A stretch of 64,000 nt of DNA from Limnanthes douglasii subsp. nivea (GCA_036936605.1 JAUPFV010000004.1:290636009-290700008), one strand, 5' to 3'; positions 23,801-37,496 are shown, counted from the stretch's first letter. Numbers and translations: made by a program. The notes: a model not told the origin generated them from the sequence alone.

Positions 23801-26115
23801 AGAGTCTACCACTATAAACAGAACTGTTACTTCATTTTTGAAAGCTCCTCGTCGAAGGTGGACCACACCTTCGAACTCACCAACTACTTCTGCCGATGCT
23901 CCTGTAAAAACCAATAATAGTCCGATCTGATTTTACAACCACCGACTTCTTCTTAAATTCTGAGAAATTTGATAAGAAAATGATGTTTTTCGAACTCTCA
24001 TTGTCCACCAATATCCTTCGAACTTCTTCACCAGTGATCGCTGCTACAATTACGATCGCGTCTTTATGAGGTCCGATAATGTCTCTCATGTCATCGTCAT
24101 CGAATCACAGGATGGGATATGAGTTCTGATATAAGTGTGGCGAGGTTCTTGCTTTTTACTCGGTAGCTAGATTAACCACATACCTTTTTTTAGAAGAGCT
24201 GGTGATCCCTCCCATCGAATCGCCACCGAAGTCGCTCACCTTTTCTCGCGCTGCATGTACTATTTCCTCAATTACTCCAATCACATTCCTGTTTTCTCTG
24301 GGTACAAATAGTTAGTGGATATGTCGAATAGGTCAGCGACCTCGGAGATCACCAAAAAAATTTCTTGCTTCGGCACTGTTACTATCTGTTTGGACGCTTC
24401 ATTTTGGTGAGCTTATTTCTTCACGTATTCTAGCAATTTTCCATTGTCAATTTGCACCTACACTTCTTTCTTGAGCGTAATACAATCCTTTATGTCATGG
24501 CCTTTGTCTTCATGATACCTTTAGTATCGATTGTTTGGCTCTCACAGGGAGTTTCGATCGAAAAAAGCTTCCGGAAATGCACAATTTTCCTTGATTTATC
24601 GAAGATAGTCGCAACACACTCGGTCAAATCAGCGCAGTGATCAAGTTGAACCTATTTATTCGATATGGTCGATATAAATTTCCATGCTAGTTATTTCGTA
24701 CTCTTTGTGTCCAAGTCCCCAACCCTTTTCCGTTTGACTGTTGTGTTGCTGGTGCCACGGTAGTTATTGCATGTTGCTTAGAAACTGAAGCTGTCTTTTG
24801 CGGAGTCTTCAGATATGATACCACTGAATCTTGCGCAGTTTGCTAGATTTACGCTGCCAACTCCGACGCTTCAGTCTCTTCAATCAGGATCTGCTTCTCT
24901 ACCCTAGCTAACAATGCAGAAAAAGTAAAAGCCTGCTTTTTTGTTACCGCTTGCTTCATCGGACTAGGTAACAAACCCAATCTATAACAAGTCAAAGCCA
25001 CACTCTCATCGCAATAGCCAAGAGCAGATTTCGCATCTACAAAGCAATATAGTCCTTCAGACTTTCTCTGACCCTTTGTCGACAATTCATAATTGTATCT
25101 TCATTGGCTCGGAAGTACTTACTTCCTACAAATTGTTTCCTGAACATCAGCTAAAACATATCAAAATTTTGTTATGCATCCTTGCGGTAGTCGATTGTAC
25201 CATTTTGATGGTCGATCTTTGAATATCATCGAAAATGTTGACAAATCAACTTATAGTCATTACTGAAGCTTAACAAGAAGTTCTTAAATGCTTCCAGGTG
25301 GATGTCAGAGTCTTCCTTTCCATCGTATTTTCCAGTTTTCAGATATCAAAGCGCTTCGGGAGATATCCCGACAAAATTTCATCTGAAAGGGGAGACGACC
25401 TCCAATTATGCCATAATCCAAAAACTCCGCTTCCTAGCCCTAATGGAATGAGTTGCATATAGCCCTTCTTCAAGTGGGTTGGAAAATTGGCTTCTAACCA
25501 TGTAACCATAAGATTGGTCCCTCACGGAAATTGAAACTGCGGGACATTTTGTTTTTCTCTGTTAACCATAAGAAGTGGGAGTCCCTTTGTCGACGTTGTC
25601 ATATTGAGGTTTGGCTATCTTTTCCCATTTCTATTTATGTCTTCGAAGTTCTCGCTCCCCAATCATTATTGTATCCTTCTTGAAGCATTGGGTATCCCAG
25701 TCCGGGGAAGAGGACTCATACACATCTTTATTATTTGAATATTAATATCCATGCTTGGCTCGGAGTCCAGACTTCTTTCGTTGTGCTTCCGCACTTGAGT
25801 TGTACCTTTGTAAAAATCAGCCTTGTCATGATCAACAGCACAAGTAGCCTATTTTCCATCTTCACACGACCGTTCGCCTCGGCCATCAAGCCGATACTTA
25901 TTTTCATCCAAATCCATCTTTTTCTTAGCGTTTAGCTTAGCAATGTCGTCCAAAAGCTGCTGCCTGGTCATGATAAGGATCGACCGTTTGATTCAGCCTT
26001 GGTTATCCTGCTCGTCATCACCAAACTGTTCTTCAGAGCATCGATGCTCTGAATAACGAATTTCCTTATTAGAGCCTCTCTCCTTTGCCTTTCCCTTTCT
26101 TGCCTTCGTATTCAT
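20801..26115 (-). pseudogene. Degraded Tat-type gypsy gag-pol of element B
   Basis: Read from the ATG at 26115: gag (recognisable around 25330-24450, ending in a knuckle-like YHEDKGHDIKDC near 24470), protease (24089-23600; the active site is ILVDNESS, so DTG has become DNE), RT (about 23550-22650; MCVDFTDLNRVCPKDL and a YIDE instead of YIDD near 22868), RNase H (about 22450-22100), and integrase (21985-20830; HDGEGSGHCGF zinc region, DNGPQFDN, and GQ-like WQVQV where the catalytic Glu should be). Many frameshifts and stops. It is the same family level as element F but clearly older. Non-functional. Confidence 0.85.
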
Positions 26116-26180
26116 TCCTCGAATTTTAATTTTTACTCAGGTCAAGATTTTGGAGAACCTGATCTTCGGGTATCACTCGT

Positions 26181-26197
26181 TACCACAGACTGAGCCA
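26181..26197 (-). other. Degenerate primer binding site of element B
   Basis: The minus strand reads TGGCTCAGTCTGTGGTA, a decayed form of the TGGCGCCGTCTGTGGGA-type site of Tat elements. It lies about 66 bp upstream of the gag ATG. The tRNA is not assigned. Confidence 0.55.
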
Positions 26198-26199
26198 AT

Positions 26200-26700
26200 A
26201 ATAGTTCTTAGAATATCTAAGATCGATTATCAAATAACGTGTATGGTGGAGTTGTGTCAGGTGAATAAATACAAAGTTTTAGAGAGAGAAAGTAGTCAAA
26301 ATAAAGTACCAATGATTAGAAAGTACTGTTTTCCTAGAAAAGGATCTTTCCTTATATAATGCAAGTGGTGGGCTCCACTGTCACATGCTATGTTTATTCT
26401 AATTACATATTGCACCCTATATTTACACTTATTTCTTACATTTCCTATATTTACAAATAGGTCCCTATATGTCTTTACATTATCAGTTGAGCCCTTTAAT
26501 AATCTTGGTATTTTATGCCTTTATGAGTACTCAATTTCAAAGAATAACCAATTAGGCTTGAATTATTTTAAACATGACCAATATAAATTAAAGAAAATGC
26601 ATAGATATTATTTATTTTGAAAATATAGATATTATTTATTTTGAAAATAGAGATATTATTTATTTTGAATATAATTTTTTTAGAAACAAAAACTAAATTT
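26200..26700 (-). mobile_element. Putative 5' LTR of element B (U5 side; outer edge not resolved)
   Basis: It lies just outside the primer site. A minus-strand TATATAA at 26352-26358 is followed by a pyrimidine-rich, CTCTCTCT leader, which fits an LTR promoter. Three tandem copies of a 24-bp unit (ATAGATATTATTTATTTTGA...) occupy 26601-26670. The upstream edge cannot be set because the second LTR is missing. Confidence 0.4.
26601..26670. repeat. Three tandem copies of a 24-bp AT-rich unit
   Basis: Copies lie at 26601-26624, 26625-26648 and 26649-26670. The first two are identical and the third is slightly shorter. Confidence 0.85.
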
Positions 26701-27098
26701 TAAAAGTAAACACTCAAAATAAATAAAAATGTAAAAAATTACAAATAACAAAGAAAAAGTATGATAAATTATTGAAACCGTTACTTCGATTGTTTTCGTC
26801 ATTTTCATGTGCTGTTCTATCGTTAAATGACAGTTAATATGTACTGCACTCGTTGCGTTCATGTTAAGTTTTCATTTTTCTTGTCTAAAAAATTTTCGAA
26901 TTCAGATTCATATTGCTGGTATTAACTATCAAGACATGACAATCCTTATTGTCTTTCATATAGTGTATCATGGTCCAATTAAGTTCATTCGCATCTTTAA
27001 GATTATTTTTATGTATTTTTCCCGAGCTAGAGTTTGAAAGATACGAATTTTAAAAAAATTATCGAACACATTCAGAATAATAAGAAAGATCAGATAAG
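26701..27098. other. Unassigned DNA between elements B and E
   Basis: AT-rich. It may be the rest of the B LTR or target DNA. No gene or motif is supported. Confidence 0.3.
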
Positions 27099-27554
27099 TG
27101 TTTGAACCGAGCAGACCAGGTCTAAGACCGAGCGCACACGAAGCCGAGCATGAGTATGAGATGCAATCTGCACGGGTAGCAATTCTAAAGATAAAATATA
27201 CAATGCCGAGCCCAACTCATTAAAGACCGGGCGAGCATAAAACTGACCGAGCGTACCGATGAAAGTTGCTCTGCTCGGAGAGTCTAAAAACGGACAATCA
27301 TTATAATGTACCAGTGTTTTATGAAAGTCAACTTAAGGACTACAATAAAGACCGCTGATTAAGGATGATAATCAGCAGACGTTACATTCCCTGTCTTTGC
27401 ATCTTAATCACGTGTAATAAATAAGGAGAGCAACGGATATAAGTATAATAAATAAAGGATAAGAACGATATAATAAGTATATGTTCTAAATCTTCCCGAA
27501 TCAATAATACTTACGATCTTGGTTTATTGGTGTTTAGGTTTTTCCCATAACATT
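27099..27554 (+). mobile_element. 5' LTR of Tat-type element E
   Basis: It ends ...CCCATAACA five bases before the primer site. It contains repeated CCGAGC/GACCGAGCG motifs and ends in a leader typical of this group. The start TGTTTG at 27099 is a best guess. No second copy was found in the window, so the 3' LTR is lost. Confidence 0.5.
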
Positions 27555-27559
27555 TTTTG

Positions 27560-27577
27560 GCGCCTTCTGTGGGAACC
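27560..27577 (+). other. Primer binding site of element E
   Basis: TGGCGCCTTCTGTGGGAA, one base away from the common Tat-type TGGCGCCGTCTGTGGGAA. The tRNA is not assigned. Confidence 0.75.
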
Positions 27578-27599
27578 CTAAACCCCCCTCCCCCCACTA

Positions 27600-30500
27600 T
27601 TGAATCTGGTCACCAACAATAGTACAACATCCGAGATCGATATCAAACATACCAAAATACGCATCCCAATGGCTAACCCTAATCAAGAAACGGAATCGAA
27701 CACGGGGTCAACTCTCCCATTGTCAACTGGCCAGGAAAACTTGGAAGAGACCTTGCAGAGGAACTCTTCGGTTGCAGTGGACCCACCAGTTGCACCAGCC
27801 ATTCCGAAAGTGGTCACCAACCTTGCAGATTAACCTCTTCAGCCCAGCTTTACGGAAGATGCAACTGAAGTTAGGCGTTTGGAGCAGCCGATCCTGACGA
27901 TGCAAGTAGTACAAGGTAAGGCTGATTAGGACCAGGAAGTCAGAGATCAAGCAAATAAGGCAACCACGACGGAGCTACAGGAAGCAATCAACAAATTGAA
28001 CGCGAAGCTGCGAACGGACGAGCATCAGCGCCTTCCTAAGTTCGACGTCGAGGTAAATCGAGATACAATACGAGAAGGATCCTCCAAAAGGGACAAGAAT
28101 GGTGAAGGAACGGGGGAAAGTAGTGGGCAAAAATGCCAGAAGCAGACATCCTTGAAAAATGACAAATAAGAAATTGTTCAACAATATGATCACGTACACC
28201 TGACCATGGTTGCGTACGTTCTTAAGGAGTCGCCATTTATAAAGAAAATACTTACCACACAGCTCCCAAGGAAGTTTGATCCCTTTCGCTTAGAAGCATA
28301 TGACAGATCAGGATACCAGAAAGACATCTGGAACAATTTGGAAACATGATGCTAGCTTTTAACCCAGATGATACGATGTTATGCAGGGCCCTTTCAATGA
28401 CCCTCAAAGGTAACGTGATAGAGTGGTTCAGTAACCTGCCTAAAGATACAATGAGTGATTTTGAAATACTTTGGAGCGCATTCAGGAACTGATTTGTAGG
28501 TAACAAGGAGCTACAAGAGGATCTTGATTCCATCATGGACCTTTACCAGAAGAGGGGCAAGCCTCTCAAAGGGTATAGTAGGATATTTGTCCATGCCATA
28601 AACAAACTGCCCGATCTTGCAGAAAATATGGCGGTGGCCACCTTAAAGAGAGGATTGGACAGGCAAGGATAGTTATACGTTGATCTGATAATATTTCCAT
28701 GTGACAAAATAGGTGACCTTCTGGCACGAGCAGACCAATTGATTAAAGTAGATGACGCCACCAAGGTTCTTCCGCCGTTAGAGGAAACTATTATGGATAC
28801 TAAAATATCTACACATGATACCTGAAGGAACGAAGAGGGATCCCGTAGGGAGTCATCGAGGAGCCACAACGGGTATCGAGAGGCATCTTTGAGAAGCAGT
28901 GATGGATCCTGTAAAGAATCCACGAGAGTTATAACCAACCAACGACCCACGGTCTATGAAAATCCTGCACGATAATTCACCCAACTCACGGAATTAATTT
29001 CTACCATTTACGATCGCATACGAGACAAGATACGATACCAATCCCCTAGTACTATGTCCGTCCCAAGCTATAAGCGATCAACCCGACAATGACCACGGCC
29101 ATGCGACTAATGATTGTTGGAATCTCAAGAATAGATACAAAGGTTGGTCGACAACGGCATCTTAATACATTTTGTCCGACAAAAAGAACCAGGTTTTCAG
29201 GACAGCACACTCGAGGGTTCTAATACTAGACACAAAGAACCATGTCAAAGTGATCTCGCTTCTGGACAGGAGGATAAAGCTAACAACCCAAGGAAGCAAC
29301 AATGGATGCTCGCCATATTTGGAGGGGGTTCTTTAACTAAGGCGGATCACCAAGCGAGGAAGAGGTCAAGGGATGACCAGCAAGTGCTTTATGTAGGAAG
29401 TTCCTCTTATAGTAGCTATCCGGAACCAATGGTCGACCTGATATTTAACGATGATGACATACAAGGTATAGCCACCCCTCATGAGGACGCTTGATAATAA
29501 CTCTCGATGTCGGAGGAATAATGATGACCAAGATATTGGTAGATGGGGGTAGCTCTGCCAATATTATTTTCAAATCTAGCTACGACCAAATGTTGGGAGT
29601 CCCTCTGTATAAGTCAACACATTGCACCCTAACCGGGAATGAAGGAAAAATATCACAATGTGTCGGAGAAGTCGAGTTACTTGTCAAGGCAAGATATGGA
29701 GCAACGAAAAAAAAGGTCAAAACCATCTTTCTAATTTTGGATGCTCCGAGCCCTTACCATGTGATCATAGGACGATGATGGTTGCATCGAATGGAAGCAA
29801 CTCCTTGCATGTTCCGCCAATGTGTCAAATATCCTATTGGAAATTATGTACGTATTATCTGTGACAGCCAACGGGCAGCACGAACCTGCTACTCGGTGAT
29901 CGTGGATCCAAGCAAGCCAATCAGATAGCAATTAGCTGGCGAGAAATAAGTCGAACCACCAGTAAAATCCCTCTCGCTCGATCTCATCGATGACCCCCGG
30001 GACAGTGAAGCGCAGGACATCCACCTAGAGGGCGACATTAACAAAATTCTAGCGAATAGGCGTGTCCTCCGCCTTGGAGCTACGTTGGACTCAGGTTTCA
30101 AAAAATTATTAATAATGTTATTAAATCAAAATTTGGATATTTTTGCAAGGACTGCCAAGGATGTAACAGGGGTCAACCCATCTGTCATATGTCATGAGTT
30201 AACGATCAACAAGTATGCTAAAACAGTATGACAAAAGCGTCGGTCTTTCTCTATTGAAGAGGAAGCAGCAATCGCTTCAGAGATTGCTAAATTATTGGGG
30301 CTCGGTCATATCCGCCATGTGCGGGATCCAGTATGGATTGCTAACTCAGTCTTGGTAAAAAAAAAGGTGGCAAAATGCGCATGTGCGTCGATTTTACCGA
30401 TTTGAATAAAGTGTGCCCTAAGGATGCTTTGCCTCTACCCCGCATCGACCAGTTGGTAGACTCGGCGTCCGGCTGTGAATACATGTCATTCATGAACGCG

Positions 30501-33060
30501 TACTCAGGTTACAACCAAATTTGAATGCTCCCAAGCGATGAGGAGCATACCTCCTTCTAGACCGAGCGCGGCCTTTACTGCTAAACGGTCATGCCTTTCG
30601 GACTAAAAAATACCAGTTCCACCTATCACCGCATAATCAACCAGATTTTCAAAGACCAGTTAGGCTATAACATAGAGGCATACATTGACGACATGATCGT
30701 CAAAACAAATGACCTGGCTGACACTTAGAAGCAGTGGGCAACGTTTTCGCAATATTATGTAACTATAACCTAAAGTTGAACCCCTTAGAATGCTCTTTTG
30801 GTGTCCGAGTAGGCAAATTTTTGGGTTACATGGTCAGCAAAAAAGAGATAGAGGCCGAACCCACTCAGTTACAGGCGTTGCTACAAATGACGCCCTCGTC
30901 TAACATCAAAGAAGTCTGGTGCCTCACTGGGCGCCTCGCGGCCCTATCGTGCTTCATCTCAAAGGCATCTGATAAAATTTACACTTTATTTGGGGTATTA
31001 ATGAGTGCGACGCAGCGTTCACCGCCCTAAAAGCCTACCTCACCTCGCCCGAAATACTCACAGCTTCGGCACCAGGTGACTCTTTGTATCTATATTTGTT
31101 TGTCTCTACTCAACTCCCTGTTTATTATACCACTAAACTATTAGCTTATGCAGAGACACAATATATGGATCTTGAAAAACTTGCTTTGGGTTTGGTAGTG
31201 GCAGTTCGCAAGATGCGACCGTACTTTTAATTTCATAGTATCACTGTCTATACATCTTCTCATCTGCAAAACGTACTACAAAACTCCAATATTTCAGGCC
31301 GACTAACTAAGTGGTCGGTTGAGTTGGGGGAATATGACATCAAATTCAAGCCGCGAAGGGCGATTAATGGCCAGGTTATGACCGATGTTTTAACAGAATT
31401 CTCAGCCCCCCGATTGCCACGTGATGACCTGAGCACCTTTATCGATAAGAACACTTCGCCCATGGAAGCCGACGGGGACTTATGTAATTCTTGTGAAATC
31501 GCAGGCATTCTTTTGCGTACATCAATTGGAGAACATATCAAGCAGACGATCCGTTTCGATTTTACAGCAACAAATAACGATGCAGAATACGAGGCAGTAA
31601 TTGGGGGAATGCGTTTGGCACAAATCTGTGCCGCTGCCAATCTTCATCTACGCTCGACTTCCCAACTAGTTATAAACTAGGCTAAGGTAATTTTTGATGC
31701 AAAGCAGGAGGGAACTCGAACTTATCTCGTGATACTCAAGAAGTGCGAAGTGGATTTCCAATCTGTCCAGTTTGATCAAATACCTCGCCTCACGAACTTT
31801 GAAGCCAACACCTTAGCGAAAGTAGCCGAGGAAGCCAACCACCATCTTCTCATTACTCAGGAGCTCCCTCGCACTACTCATTACCTTCAGCCATCCGCGG
31901 TATGTTCGATTCACAACACTCAAAATTGGCGGAGTCCTTTTATAATGTATTTCACCCATAGAACGCTACCAACATATAAAGCCCTCGCTCACTGTTTACT
32001 CGACAACACATTGTACCGCAAAAATACGACCAGATTGCTGTTGCGATGCTTAGATAAAGAAGAGGACACTTCAGTCTTTCATGATTTATACGCAAGAGAG
32101 GCTGCGCACACTGCGACTATCGCACCCTTATCAGCAGATTCCATCTCGCATGGTATTATTGGCCAGAACTCGCAGCCGATGCCGAGTATCTGGTCCAGCA
32201 ATGTCAGGTTTGCCAACAATATGTTAAAACCACTCGTATGCCGAGAGAGCCTATGTCAGCGAACCTTATTCCTTACCCCTACGACAAATGGGGATCAACC
32301 TCGTTGGACCTATACCAATGGCCACGGGCTGACAATAATTTTTGATAGTCGCGGTTTATTACTTTACTAAGTGGGTAGAGGCCAAAGCATTGGCTCGAAC
32401 CCGATCTCAAGAGGTATGCGACTTCATACACCATCATATCCTCACACGTTTTGGTATTCCGTAGGTTTTAATGATAGACAATGGGCCTCAATTCGAAAAT
32501 ATTGTGCTCTCTATTTGTGGCAAAAGATTCGGCATTACCCAATATTTATCCACCCCATACTACCCTCAAGAAAATGGGCAAGTCAAGGTCACCAATCTTA
32601 CTATCTTGGATGGCATAAAAAAGAAGTTGGAAGGGGAAAAAGATAAATGGCGAGACAAACTGGCTGAGGTTTTATGGGCTTATCGTACTACTCCCAGATC
32701 ACTACAGGCGAGACTCCGTTCGCCCTTGTGTACGGATCCAAGGCGAGACTCCTTTCTCCATTCACCGTTGTGGCCAGAAATGCTAGTTACCGCACACTGC
32801 GTTGCTAATACTCAAAGACAGACAATAACGATGGGCGTACAATGGATATTGAATTAATTGAAGAAATGTGAGATCAAGCGTGCCTAAGAGCGGAGCACTA
32901 CAAAATTTTGATGCACGGCCGTTTTAACTCCAAACTTCGACCACGAACTTTCAACATTGGCGACCTCGTCGTGAAAAAGGTGTTCCACGGAGAAGGCGAC
33001 CAAAAATTAGGTAAACTTGGCCTTAAGTTATATCACATCGCGATGTAAGAACAAAATGCG
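27600..33060 (+). pseudogene. Degraded Tat-type gypsy gag-pol of element E
   Basis: In order: gag (likely ATG at 27669; GNVIEWFSNLP near 28420), protease (29491-29778; ILVDGGSSANIIF, where DTG has become DGG, and PYHVIIGR), RT (about 30110-31000; CVDFTDLNKVCPKDAL near 30400, MPFGLKN near 30595, YIDDMIV near 30690), RNase H (about 31020-31900; NNDAEYEAVIGG near 31580), and integrase (about 31900-33050; IDNGPQFEN near 32475, then GQVKVTN where Glu is expected). Frame changes and stops are frequent. The antisense aORF at 34678-35261 follows. Non-functional. Confidence 0.87.
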
Positions 33061-34677
33061 CTCTTTCCCTTTTGATGGTGCGTAAGGGTTTTTTAACGAG
33101 GCATCTATCCATCTACAATATTTTCAATGAAATATATTTATCATTTTCTCCCTTACTGTATTGTTTATACTTATTTTTCGTAACTCTGCGGTAGGGTCGC
33201 TGGCCACACCTAAAAGGCTACGCAATAGGGGCCATATTGTGTCATACTTAGACAAGATCTAAAAAATCACAAACGGGCCGATTGACCACGGCCACTGGGC
33301 TATGTGAACGGGCCATACTGTCCTCAATACCACACTTGATATTATAATCGTGAACTACTCCAAGCCCACTAGGTTACGCAAATGGATGAACCGGCCGCTC
33401 CGTGGACTTAACTATGACTTTTTTACTAATCATAAGTTACGCAATGAGCCTCACTGTGCTCGATCTTACAGAAAACTTTCCAGATGTGAACAAGTAAAAA
33501 CGTATAAACACACAAGCTCCATACATAATTTCTACCATTAATGATCCATGAGAAACCACTCCAAAACGTATAAATAAACACCAACAAAATGGCCATATTG
33601 GCCGTAAACTAACAAGGGTTTACAAGTACTTCATCTTAAGGATTTCTTTGGTCGCAGTTCTAGTTGACGTTGTAAGATTTCATTTATTGACAGTGTATCA
33701 TAAAAATCGAGCCCTGAGCTATGCCGCAGTTGACCAATCATCATTTGTGAGGCCGCTGGTATCACCAATTTCACAGAGGGCATCAACTAGTCCGTTGAGC
33801 CTCATCCTCAACTCCGTCTGACCTCTATGAGAGGGGATCTTCAGGTACCACGAAATTTACTAACGATGCGCCTAACCTCAGACCATGTACAAAAAATTCA
33901 TTTGTTGCACCACCGGCGGTGGGATATTTTTTCCCTTCTCCCCTCCCCCCGGGTCTGACACTTTAACTTCAATAACAACCACCTCCGGGGACTTCCCGGA
34001 GGGATTCTCAACCTTAAGTGTTTGTGAAGCGTCATTGCCTACCCAGCGCTCGATCCACCTTGTCTTCATCAACTAAAGTCATCTTTCGTTAAGAAAAAAA
34101 CATCGAACTGATTACCCCTTTCTTTTTTCTGTTCAATGGACTGCCTTCATCATCTGTTTCTTCTTCCCATGATTTTGCCGACTTCTCCACTGCCTCTACT
34201 CCCTCGGCCTCGACCATAAATGTTTTTTCCTTGCTCTGAGTTTCCGCATCATCACCCTACTATGCTCCTTCACGCGTAAATGATGACCCGCTCGCCTCTC
34301 GTGTTTTCCGTCCCTACGCCACTGACAAACCAAGCTCAATGTCATCTCCCTCCTCACACCGCTTCTCGATCAGTGCTCGCAGCCTCTCTAGGGTCGCATC
34401 TTCCCCATTGTCGCTCATGACTACCCACTCGTCTTTTAAAATGGACAACTTGGTTATGCGCCACAAACCGGACTTTAAATAATTTATCACACAGAACACC
34501 TGTGTAGACTAGCCCCCCCCCCCCCCCCCCGAAGCAGTGTGCGCGGCAGAAGACAGTTTCGCCATGAGATTTACTGAACCTTCGGGTCGACCCTCTTTGC
34601 ACCACTCCTAGTACTTCTTCTCACCAACACCAACACACAAAACGGTGTTAACATATATATGATCGACTCTACATAAT
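33061..34677 (-). pseudogene. Decayed C-terminal part of the element E aORF plus spacer
   Basis: Low-complexity, acidic coding-like stretches lie on the minus strand, such as NGEDATLERLRALIEKRCEE near 34400 and VEAVEKSAKSWEEETDDEG near 34180, in shifting frames. They resemble the charged tail of the aORF in F by composition only. An 18-base C run lies at 34513-34530. Between 33061 and about 33640 I see only spacer. Confidence 0.45.
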
Positions 34678-35261
34678 CAATATCTAAAGTTCTTACACTT
34701 GGCTTTCCAACGCCCTTCTAATTGGAGATTCAATTTCGCACTCTCATGCTTCCAAGTTTTGTGTGAGTTTAGAAGATCTACGATATATCTCACTCCATTT
34801 AGTTGCAGATAAAAAAACGGCGAGCTTGCCGGCTTAGATACCTTCATCCACACTAAGACATCAGCTAAGCAAAGGGGTATTTTGAAGTACTGCAAACTCA
34901 GGACTATACTCAGCAAGGTACTCCATCCATTCGTCGTTAACTGAGTATGGAAAATACCGATAAAACTAAAAATATCCCTAATTAAAGGCGGTAATGGGAG
35001 CCGCAATCCCCACTCAAACAAAGTAGTCTACAAACAATTCTCCCATTCCTCAGTGGTATAATGATGGTCCCCTGCCTGCGGTGCCGTAATAGTAATGTCA
35101 TCGGGCAACACATATCTATTCCTAAAGTTCGTAATAGAATCGTTAGTCGGATACCCATATTTTGGGGTAAGTTTTGCAAAATACTCTTCTAAAAACTCCA
35201 TCTTCTCATACTCTAATTTAACTTCGTCGATTTTCTTCTTCATACTTTTCTTGGGTGCCAT
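34678..35261 (-). pseudogene. Antisense aORF of element E, N-terminal and central domain
   Basis: It opens at the ATG at 35261 (MAPKKSMKKK), reads YLLPDD-like text (RYVLPDDITI) and a TTEEWEN motif, meets one TAG at 35028, and continues in the same frame with LFEWGLRLPLPPLIRDIF. This aligns with ELFNWGLRFPLDREIVRYF of F. LTTNGWSTLLSIV aligns with LSPNAWYTLMSCI, and SKPASSPFFYL with CRNHHIPFYHF. It is convergent to gag-pol, as in D, C and F. The family is the Transposase_28-like aORF of plant Tat elements; function unknown. Apart from the TAG the core domain is open for about 190 codons. Confidence 0.75.
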
Positions 35262-36100
35262 AGCTTACCGACTGCAATTACCCAACAGTGGTTATCAGAA
35301 CTTGGTTATCATGATGTTCTAAAAACATACCAAATCTAATATTTCTACTCACTAAAGATAGATCGTTTGAATGTAACGCCTCCTTTAATCTATTCTTCAA
35401 CACTCTTAGATACAATTTCTAGTAGATGTGAATTCGCCTCGATTTTTTTCTACTCGGTGTTGGGCCTTTATCAGTATTGTTTCAGGTATTGTTTCTAATC
35501 CTCGGCGCCATTAAAAATATGGATTGAGAAAAGAAGATTTGAAGTATAATTTGAAGTTTAATAATAGTAATATGATTGTTTGAGAAATATGAAATAATTC
35601 ATATTGGAGAAACGATAATCGTTTTGCCAACATATATTTTTTTTCATGATCAAAACAATTATTCATTCTGATAAAAAAAATAGAACTAATAGTCATTGAT
35701 TCATTTTCGTCATCTCTCGGACAATATTGTTCTTCCAAAATCTCTCATAACACATTACTACAATCACTATTAGCATCTCTGAAACCAAGTTTTTTTTATT
35801 CTTTTACAGTTTTTTTTTATAAAAATCCATAATCGATCTACTTAATCAAGTTTGTTTGACGGGGAAGGATTATTCTCGATTTAAGTTCTGGGTGTACTAT
35901 TTAATTTTGTTTATTTTCTTTATCATTTGACTATACATTTTAAAAAAATCATTAAATGATTCCAAGGCGCTATCATAACGCACCATGACTGTGAGGTTAA
36001 TGTCCCAAGTCACCCTTAGGTTAATCAAAACCTAAATTCTTGTAATTATAATCTCAATATTCATGACCTCGTAGATACTATTCTAGAAGCCTCAATCATG
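35262..36100. other. AT-rich DNA right of element E
   Basis: The 3' LTR of E should lie here, but no sequence like 27099-27554 is present. No other feature is supported. Confidence 0.4.
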
Positions 36101-36930
36101 GAAACACATTCTTCCTATGCTAAACGGTATCACTGCTAGAACTAAAATGGTTTGAAATGTAAGAAGAAAACATTTGGGACATGAGACTAATTTATTGGGA
36201 TTCCTACAGATAGTACAACTAAGTGTAATCATTGTGAAAAATCAGATAGTTATAAGGGTATAAAAATAAATTATGGTAACTGGGGTGTGTCGAGACACTT
36301 AGTTAAGCATGACCTTGTTTATCCTATTAAAATATATGAAGAAAGGAATATATCAAATCAAAACATATACATAATAAACCATGATATATGTTTTTGGTAG
36401 TTCACAACAATTAAGTATTGACAATAATTAGAGATATGATGTTTTGTTGAGTAAAGAAGTAACCTAAAATCCATACGCAACCCACGTAGCCTGTGAGATC
36501 AACTTTTTAAAATATTATAAAAAAACAAATCATTCATGATACTAGGTTAACTTTGTGGAAGTTTTCTTTGATTAGTGATATATAAACATTTTGTGAGTTT
36601 GATATGATGTGTGCTACTTTGCATTAGAGGGATTCTCAATGGATATTCCAAAAACAAATTGTGTACCTTTAGTGTATTGGCAAACATACCGTTGATGCAA
36701 TTAGAGATAATATGTAAGAGGGTATGAATGATTTTAAAATTAACATTAAAAGTAAAAATAAAATTACGTCAATTTCATTCGATAATACATCTGTGAAATG
36801 TACAACTATTAAGTATCTTAAAACGGATTACAACTTTGATTTTTCAAATGTTTAAAATTAAATATAAATCTTGTACATCTCATTTGGTTACAAAAGATGA
36901 ATAAGTACTATAGCTAAAGATTATATGGAT
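36100..36930 (+). pseudogene. hAT-type transposase relic (BED zinc finger region)
   Basis: A frame near 36205-36300 gives KCNHCEKSDSYKGIK followed by NWGVSRHLVKHDL. The C-x2-C ... H-x4-H spacing and the G(T/V)SxLxRHL pattern are typical of BED fingers in plant hAT transposases. Downstream text (for example LCTFSVLANIPLMQ near 36660) is open only in short pieces. No terminal repeats were located. Confidence 0.5.
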
Positions 36931-37496
36931 CATATTAAAAAAAAAATCTTATTATGTTCGATCTCGAATCCTAAAAAAATATCGAAACGAAATCGCTAAA
37001 ACTAGAATATCATATAAAATACTAATTTTAGACGTTGAAACTAAATAAAACTCTACGTATTGTACCCATAGACACGATATTATTGGGTTTACCACGATCG
37101 TAATGATTAAAAAGTAACTATCGTATTGGTTAAACAATAACTTTATAGTTGACTGTGGCAGACTGAATCAAATGGACACCATGAGCAAAAATTTAAGGCC
37201 AAGAAAAATGTTTACAAATATAATATTATAATCCTAAAGTGATATAAACGTCAATTGAAAATAGCTGTCATAACACTCTTAGTTTAACTAAAATATCATA
37301 ACGAAAGAAACACTTGTACTTATTTACAAGAAATTTACGAAGTTGAATTTAAAATTTGAGGGTGTTAGTTCCATAGAGCGTGACAGGTTATAGTTGACTT
37401 GCTGGCCTAATTTGCTAGGATAGAAGCTACACGGCCAATAACATTGGATTGTTATTCAGTAGTAAATTATTTTTTTATTTTTAAATTAAAAGATCA
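36931..37496. other. AT-rich flank of the Pack-MULE
   Basis: No coding frame or element end is recognised. The last nine bases (37497-37505) form the left copy of the Pack-MULE target duplication. Confidence 0.4.
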
